Below are positions 59,663-64,000 of a DNA stretch of 64,000 nt, piece after piece; position 1 is the stretch's first letter, and the number at the start of each line of letters is the position of its first letter. The notes below the pieces were generated by a model. The model searched no databases, was not told where the DNA came from, and worked only from the letters and a program-made list of their open reading frames with translations. The stretch lies in contig NZ_JAGINT010000002.1 of the NCBI RefSeq assembly GCF_017876295.1, forward strand, positions 3,286,001 to 3,350,000, written 5' to 3'. The position numbers and the translations under genes were made by a program. The stretch is from Kribbella aluminosa. GTDB taxonomy: Bacteria; Actinomycetota; Actinomycetes; Propionibacteriales; Kribbellaceae.

Positions 59663-60461
59663 GCTCCTCGACGCGGCCGAGCAGGGCCGGGTCGAGGTCG
59701 GCGAAGCTGTTCACCTTCGACAGGATGTGTTTCCAGGCGGCGGCGACGTCGGCCTGGTCGGTGGCCGGCCAGCCGAACGACTGCAGCACGCCCTTCTTCC
59801 AGTCCTGCCCGTGCGGGATCTTCGGCCACGCCTTGATCCCGACCGACGACGGCTTGACCGCCTCCCAGATGTCGATGAACGGGTGCCCGACGACCAGGAC
59901 GTAGCGGTTGCTGACCTGCGCCGCGATCTTCGACTCCTTCGAGCCTTCGACCAGGTGGTCGACGAGTACGCCGAGCCGCCGGCCGGGGCCGGGCTGGAAC
60001 CGGTTGACGATCTCGACCAGGTCGTCGACGCCTTCGAGGTACTCGACCACGACGCCCTCGATCCGCAGGTCGTCGCCCCAGACCCGCTCGACCAGCTCGG
60101 CGTCGTGCCGGCCCTCGACGTAGATCCGGCTGGCCCGCGCCACCTTCGCCCGGACGTTGCCGACCGCGACCGAACCGGACGCGGTCCGGGTCTTCTTCGC
60201 CTGGCCGGCCTTCTTCGGCGGCTTCAGGCTGACCGGCTTCCCGTCCAGCCAGAACCCCGGCCCGAGCGGATAGGTACGGATCTTCCCGTGCCGGTCCTCG
60301 AGATCGACGACGCCGTGCTCCCAGCGCACGATCGCCCCGACGAACCCCGAGCTGGGCTCCTCGACGACCATCCCCTTCTGGATCTCGACCTCGACGGTCC
60401 GCCCGTTCTTGGGCTTGCGCCAGTCACCCGCGAGTACGTCGTTCCCATACCTGTCGGCCAC
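59637..60461 (-). CDS. DUF3097 family protein
   Basis: Conserved actinobacterial protein of unknown function, 274 residues. The N-terminal part is a small beta domain (GMVVEEPSSGFVGAIVRWEH, LEDRHGKIRTYPLGPGFWLD). The C-terminal part (RIYVEGRHDAELVERVWGDD, RLGVLVDHLVEGSKESKIAA, RYVLVVGHPFIDIWEAVKPS) looks Toprim-like, with Glu and DxD-like acidic residues at strand ends, suggesting a nucleic acid function. That fold guess is inference. It is the second gene in the direction of the NCS1 permease, 9 bp downstream of it. Confidence 0.82.
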   Translation of the reverse strand: MADRYGNDVLAGDWRKPKNGRTVEVEIQKGMVVEEPSSGFVGAIVRWEHGVVDLEDRHGKIRTYPLGPGFWLDGKPVSLKPPKKAGQAKKTRTASGSVAVGNVRAKVARASRIYVEGRHDAELVERVWGDDLRIEGVVVEYLEGVDDLVEIVNRFQPGPGRRLGVLVDHLVEGSKESKIAAQVSNRYVLVVGHPFIDIWEAVKPSSVGIKAWPKIPHGQDWKKGVLQSFGWPATDQADVAAAWKHILSKVNSFADLDPALLGRVEELIDFVTLD

Positions 60462-60470
60462 CCGCCCATG

Positions 60471-62006
60471 CTAATAAGTGGGAGCCGCATGCGCGGCCGT
60501 CGACTGGCGGTTCGGCGCGGTGAGTGTGAGGACGAAGTACGCGAGGAATCCGGCGGCGATGCCGACGGCCCACGAGTAGTCGTAGAGCGGTTTGAGGAAC
60601 GGGATCAGGCCGTGCTGGGGGAACGGGCCGGCGCCCGGGTCAGAGTGCGCGCCGCCGACCGCGAGCAGGGAGCCGAACAGGGTCGCGACGACGGCGCGCC
60701 AGTTCCAGCCGGCCGAGTACCAGTAGCGGCCGTCCGGTGTGTAGAGGTCCGCGAGTTGCAGGTGCGTACGGTCGATCACCCAGTACCCGGCGACCAGTAC
60801 GCCGGCCACCGACGCGAGCAGGCCGCCGTAGAACGACAGCCAGACGAAGATGTAGATCGACGGGTCCGAGATCAGCCGCCAGGGCTGGATGACGATCCCG
60901 ATCACGCCGGTGACCAGGCCCGCGGTCCGGAAGTTCAGCCAGCGCGGCACCGCGTTCGCGAAGTCGTACGACGGACTCACCACGTTCGCCGCGACGTTGC
61001 AGGACATCGTCGCGAGGATCGCCATCACCAGGCCGATCGTGACGATCACCGGGTTCTGGAACCGGCGGGTGAGCTCGACCGGGTCCCAGATCGCCGAGCC
61101 GTACAGCACCACGGTGCCGGACGTGGTGATGATCGAGACCAGCGCGATGAACGACATCGTGGTCGGCAGGCCGATCACCTGGCCCCACACCTGCGCCCGC
61201 TGGCCCTTCCCGAACCGGGTGAAGTCCGGCATGTTCAGCGACAGCGTCGCCCAGAACGCGATCATGCCCATCAACGACGGCGCGAAGATCTTCCAGAAGT
61301 CCGGTCCCCAGCCGAGCTTCGACGGCTGCGACAGGATCGGGCCGAAGCCGCCGGCCTTCACCAGGATCGCCACCATCAGCGCCACGAACGCGATCGTCAC
61401 CAGCGGCGCAGCCCAGTTCTCGAACCGCCGCAGGCCCTCGATCCCGCGGAAGATCAGCACCATCTGCAGGGTCCAGAAGAACAGGAAGCTCACCCACATC
61501 GTCCACGGGTGGCCGCCGATCGCCGACGCCCCGGTCCAGCCCTTGCCGAACAGCTCGCCGACGATCACGAAGATCGCCTGGCCGCCGATCCAGGTCTGGA
61601 TCCCGAACCAGCCGCAGGCGATGAAGGCCCGCAGCAGCGCCGGAAAGTTCGCGCCGCGGACGCCGTAGAACGCCCGCGCGAAGACCGGGAACGGGATGCC
61701 GTACTTCGTACCGGCGTGACTGTTCAGCAGCAGCGGGACCAGGACGATCAGGTTCCCGAGGGTGATCGTGAGGAACGCCTGCAGCCAGTTCATCCCGAGC
61801 GCGACCAGCCCGGCCGCGAGCAGGTAGCTGGGGATGTTGTGCGCCATCCCCATCCAGAGCGCGGCGTAGTTGTACGTCGTCCAGGTCCGCTCGGGCAACC
61901 GCGTCGGCGCGAGTTCGGCGTTCGCGTACCGGCTGTCCTTGAGTGCTTGCGGATCGGTCAGCTCGACACGTCCGTCGGGGTGAACGGTTTGCACAAGCGT
62001 GGTCAT
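60471..62006 (-). CDS. NCS1-family nucleobase/hydantoin/allantoin permease
   Basis: Cation symporter for nucleobase-related compounds, 511 residues with 12 helices. Family motifs: DLYTPDGRYWYSAGWNW near the end, RTWTTYNYAALWMGMAHNIP at helix 1, FPVFARAFYGVRGANFPALL, RAFIACGWFGIQTWIGGQAI, and SLNMPDFTRFGKGQRAQVWG. The substrate (allantoin, hydantoin, uracil or other) is not readable; no catabolic genes are adjacent. Both the Shine-Dalgarno GGGAGG and the ATG are inside the 3' arm of a 20-bp leader hairpin (62002-62090), which strongly suggests control at translation. Confidence 0.88.
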   Translation of the reverse strand: MTTLVQTVHPDGRVELTDPQALKDSRYANAELAPTRLPERTWTTYNYAALWMGMAHNIPSYLLAAGLVALGMNWLQAFLTITLGNLIVLVPLLLNSHAGTKYGIPFPVFARAFYGVRGANFPALLRAFIACGWFGIQTWIGGQAIFVIVGELFGKGWTGASAIGGHPWTMWVSFLFFWTLQMVLIFRGIEGLRRFENWAAPLVTIAFVALMVAILVKAGGFGPILSQPSKLGWGPDFWKIFAPSLMGMIAFWATLSLNMPDFTRFGKGQRAQVWGQVIGLPTTMSFIALVSIITTSGTVVLYGSAIWDPVELTRRFQNPVIVTIGLVMAILATMSCNVAANVVSPSYDFANAVPRWLNFRTAGLVTGVIGIVIQPWRLISDPSIYIFVWLSFYGGLLASVAGVLVAGYWVIDRTHLQLADLYTPDGRYWYSAGWNWRAVVATLFGSLLAVGGAHSDPGAGPFPQHGLIPFLKPLYDYSWAVGIAAGFLAYFVLTLTAPNRQSTAAHAAPTY

Positions 62007-62090
62007 GGGGCCTCCCGGTCTGGACTGAGGAGCGGAGGGAGCGAAGCGACCGGAGCGACGAGGGAAGACCGGGAGTTAGAGCCCCATGAC
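62002..62090 (-). promoter_or_regulatory. Start-sequestering leader hairpin of the NCS1 permease with a three-codon upstream ORF
   Basis: Read as RNA from the minus strand: GUCAUGGGGC (62090-62081), a 5-base bulge UCUAA, CUCCCGGUCU (62075-62066), a 44-base loop, then AGACCGGGAG (62021-62012) and GCCCCAUGAC (62011-62002). Both 10-bp arms are perfect. The 3' arm contains the Shine-Dalgarno sequence and the permease AUG. The 5' arm contains AUG GGG CUC UAA, a complete three-codon upstream ORF (62087-62076). A smaller hairpin CCGCGAC-gga-GTCGCGG lies at 62094-62110. Confidence 0.7.
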
Positions 62091-62122
62091 CCGCCGCGAC
62101 GGAGTCGCGGCATCAATAGAGC

Positions 62123-62195
62123 CATGAGGTCCACCCCATTCGGTCCGGCGATGTCCGTTCCGAACAAGTTGCGGGACGGGATGACCTCATGTCAA
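62123..62195 (-). promoter_or_regulatory. Inverted repeat and -35 box upstream of the NCS1 leader
   Basis: CATGAGGTC (62123-62131) and its exact complement GACCTCATG (62183-62191) are separated by 51 bp. The right copy overlaps a minus-strand TTGACA (62195-62190). The arrangement suggests two half-sites for a regulator of the permease promoter; no clear -10 box was found. Confidence 0.4.
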
Positions 62196-62215
62196 CGGAC
62201 AACTACCGAAAGGCT

Positions 62216-62983
62216 TTATCCGGGGCCGAGGAGCGGGAGGCTCGGGCGTTTCGGTGTGCCGAGGGCCGCGTAGCCGCGGCGGATCGCGTCCTGGAGTTTG
62301 TCGACCGGCCACGGCCAGTCCTCGGTGTGCTCGAGCGCGTCGTCCAGCGACGTACCGGCGTGGTGCAGCGTCGAGATCGTGTTCGCGACCCTGCCGAGCT
62401 CGATCGCCTGGTCGCGGGCGAACTCGAGGTCGACGACGGCGCCGTGGCCGGGGACGATCCGCACGCCCAGCGGCATCATCCCGACCACGGCCTGGATGGT
62501 GTCCGGCCATTCGAGCGGGAACGAGTCCTCGCCGTACGACGGCGGCGCCGACTCCTCGAGCAGGTCGCCGACGAAGAACACCTCGACATCCGGTACGGCG
62601 ACCACCGTGTCGCCGGAGGTGTGCCCGTTGCCGACGTGCAGCAGCTCGACGCGGCGGTCGCCGAGGTCGACCACCTTCGCGGCGGCGAACGTCGTACCGG
62701 CGAGGTTCTGCTCGGTGGCGGCGTTCTCGTGCAGGTAGACCTCCGCGTCGGTGAAGACGCTGTTGCCGACCACGTGGTCGAAGTGCGCGTGGGTGTTGAC
62801 GACCCACTTCACCGGGAGGCCGGTGAGCTCGCGGATGTGGTCGCGGAGCTGCTCGGCCTCCTCGGCGGTCGCGCGGGTGTCGATCACCAGGGCGCCGTCC
62901 GCGCCGACGACCAGGCCGACGTTCAGGTCCCATTCGTCGTACCGGCGAACCCACGTACGGTCGCCGAGCTCCGTCCAACTCAT
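62216..62983 (-). CDS. MBL-fold metallohydrolase
   Basis: Metallo-beta-lactamase-fold hydrolase of 255 residues, class B2/B3-like quinoprotein-hydrolase type. Metal ligands are clear: [17 protein letters not shown] (HxHxDH), [19 protein letters not shown], the Asp in [14 protein letters not shown], and [14 protein letters not shown] (last His). Start ATG 62983. Substrate unknown. It is 232 bp downstream of the divergence point of the NCS1 leader on the same strand and follows the EF-Tu-like gene by 23 bp, so it is likely transcribed with that gene. Confidence 0.83.
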   Translation of the reverse strand: MSWTELGDRTWVRRYDEWDLNVGLVVGADGALVIDTRATAEEAEQLRDHIRELTGLPVKWVVNTHAHFDHVVGNSVFTDAEVYLHENAATEQNLAGTTFAAAKVVDLGDRRVELLHVGNGHTSGDTVVAVPDVEVFFVGDLLEESAPPSYGEDSFPLEWPDTIQAVVGMMPLGVRIVPGHGAVVDLEFARDQAIELGRVANTISTLHHAGTSLDDALEHTEDWPWPVDKLQDAIRRGYAALGTPKRPSLPLLGPG

Positions 62984-63006
62984 GCGCTCGACAGTACTTG
63001 CCGTCG

Positions 63007-63387
63007 TTATTTGCCGAGTACGTCGCCCCTCGCGACCTGGTCCCGCTTGACGCCGCGGAGCAGCAGGCCCACGTTGTCGCCGGGCTTCGCGGTCTGCACG
63101 ATCTTGCGGAACATCTCGACGCCGGTCACCTCGACCTGCAGGAGCGGCTGCCCGGCGCGGCTGATCAGCACCTGCTCGCCGACCGAGACCGTCCCGGTCC
63201 GCACCCGCCCGGTGACCACGGTCCCGCGTCCGGCGATCGAGAACACGTCCTCGACCGTCATCCCGAACGACCCCACCGGCAGGGTGTCCTGCGGCCGCTC
63301 GGGAAAGCTGTTCGGCTGCGCGTGCCCACGCGCCAGCAGCTCCTGCGGATCCATCGGATTCGACCGCTTCCAGAACTTCCAGCCCAT
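63007..63387 (-). CDS. Free-standing EF-Tu domain 2-like protein
   Basis: A 126-residue protein consisting almost only of a translation-factor beta-barrel. The segments [58 protein letters not shown] and [20 protein letters not shown] follow domain 2 of EF-Tu in order. There is no GTPase domain and no domain 3; instead there is a short N-terminus ([20 protein letters not shown]) with basic and aromatic residues. It cannot act as a classical elongation factor. It may bind RNA or the ribosome; the role is unknown. Start ATG 63387. Confidence 0.82.
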   Translation of the reverse strand: MGWKFWKRSNPMDPQELLARGHAQPNSFPERPQDTLPVGSFGMTVEDVFSIAGRGTVVTGRVRTGTVSVGEQVLISRAGQPLLQVEVTGVEMFRKIVQTAKPGDNVGLLLRGVKRDQVARGDVLGK

Positions 63388-63480
63388 GTGGTGAGAGTAG
63401 TGCTTGGCAAGCCCTCTCCCGCCGATTTAAGGTCGCAAGTGTTCCGATCGGAACTCCGGAACTTTCGAAGGGTGGCCGGT

Positions 63481-64000
63481 GTGACGACACGACGTGCGGT
63501 TGTGGTCCGGGGTGGCTGGGAAGGGCACTCCCCGGTCGAGGCGACCGATCTGTTCATCCCGTACCTGGAGGCGAACGGGTTCGAGGTGACGGTCTCCGAC
63601 TCGACCGCGGCGTACCTCGAACTCGACGGCGTCGACCTGGTGCTGCAGTGCGTGACGATGAGCGAGATCGAGCCCGAGCACTTCAAGGGCCTGGAGGCGG
63701 CGATCCGGCGCGGTACCGGGTTCGCCGGCTGGCACGGCGGGATCGCGGACTCGTTCCGCAAGAACGTCGACTACAGCTTCATCACCGGCGGGCAGTTCAT
63801 CTCGCACCCGCACGGCTTCACCGACTACCGCGTCGACATAATTGCCGACCATCCGATTGTCGACGGCATCACGCACTTCGACGTGCACACCGAGCAGTAC
63901 TACATCCACTACGACCCGACGAACACCGTGCTCGCCACGACGACGTTCCAGTCGCACCCGGACTACCCGTGGATCGAGGGCGCCGTGATGCCGGCGATCT
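63481..64000 (+). CDS. ThuA-like protein, 3' end outside the window
   Basis: Partial gene, 173 codons visible, starting at GTG 63481 behind AAGGGTGG. The fold is glutamine-amidotransferase-like, as in ThuA of trehalose/maltitol utilisation: RRAVVVRGGWEGHSPVEATD, LFIPYLEANGFEVTVSDSTA, LDGVDLVLQCVTMSEIEPEH, RGTGFAGWHGGIADSFRKNV, GGQFISHPHGFTDYRV, THFDVHTEQYYIHYDPTNTV. The usual protein is about 210-240 residues, so only the last part is missing. Such genes often sit in sugar operons; the downstream partners lie beyond the window. ATTGTCGACGGC, a partial match to the recurrent palindrome, is at 63856. Confidence 0.85.
   Translation, partial: MTTRRAVVVRGGWEGHSPVEATDLFIPYLEANGFEVTVSDSTAAYLELDGVDLVLQCVTMSEIEPEHFKGLEAAIRRGTGFAGWHGGIADSFRKNVDYSFITGGQFISHPHGFTDYRVDIIADHPIVDGITHFDVHTEQYYIHYDPTNTVLATTTFQSHPDYPWIEGAVMPAI

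Noticed and set aside
57247-59904. 885-codon frame overlapping the patatin gene on the same strand
   Set aside because: Arg/Gly-rich shifted reading of the patatin gene without motifs.
59553-62273. 906-codon plus-strand open frame across DUF3097 and the NCS1 permease
   Set aside because: Asp/Arg/Pro-rich shadow crossing two well-supported minus-strand genes and the leader hairpin.

Overview
This is a single contiguous stretch of very GC-rich actinobacterial chromosome. Third positions are dominated by G/C, GTG starts are frequent, operons use ATGA/GTGA start-stop overlaps, and there are Tat-type secreted enzymes, ECF and LacI/ROK/GntR regulators. The style (many LacI and sugar ABC genes, DUF2264, ThuA, DUF3097, SigE-type sigma) fits a soil actinomycete of the Kribbella/Nocardioides type; that assignment is an inference from gene content. 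No rRNA, tRNA, CRISPR array or phage module was seen, and only one insertion sequence (IS110 type).

Region by region. 0-6 kb is housekeeping: comEA-comEC, a cysteine hydrolase, holA and rpsT with its terminator. 6-15 kb holds an SRPBCC protein, a secreted subtilase, an ECF sigma factor with a membrane partner, two small-molecule kinases (the second frameshifted) and lepA. 15-19 kb is transport: a TetR-MFS pair, a MOSC gene broken by an in-frame stop, and a second MFS gene. 19-23.4 kb is a uronate module: iclR-kduD-kduI diverging from a sodium:solute symporter and a tautomerase, with two mirrored promoters each carrying an IclR-type palindrome. 23.4-35.4 kb is mixed: asd, a secreted PNGase A-like amidase, an acyl-CoA ligase, a decayed secreted Ig-like protein, an alpha/beta hydrolase, a HAD protein, a DHA2 transporter fused to a winged-helix-like tail, and hemW.

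35.5-50.5 kb is a glycan island: a family 8 polysaccharide lyase, an M60 metallopeptidase, a GH29 alpha-L-fucosidase, an ABC importer (binding protein and two permeases), a 2-hydroxyacid dehydrogenase, an IS110 transposase, a DUF2264 protein and a LacI regulator. LacI-type palindromes lie before the lyase, before the ABC operon and before the dehydrogenase. 50.6-55.5 kb adds an orphan sugar-binding lipoprotein, another LacI regulator and a gntR-ROK kinase-nanE operon for amino sugar or sialic acid breakdown. Read together, lyase, mucinase-like peptidase, fucosidase, PNGase A, NanE/NanK and KduI/KduD look like a dispersed set for stripping and consuming glycoproteins and uronic acid polysaccharides. 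That functional link is inferred.

55.5-64 kb holds a membrane protein and lipoprotein pair, a long patatin-like protein, a DUF3097 protein, an NCS1 permease whose start codon and Shine-Dalgarno sequence are buried in a 20-bp leader hairpin, a metallo-beta-lactamase-fold protein, a free-standing EF-Tu domain 2 protein and a ThuA gene cut by the window edge.

The most unusual signals are the start-sequestering hairpin of the NCS1 permease, a recurrent intragenic palindrome ATTGTYRACAAT concentrated in the carbohydrate genes, the mirrored IclR promoters at 21.5-21.6 kb, and in-frame low-complexity expansions inside several otherwise well-conserved enzymes.
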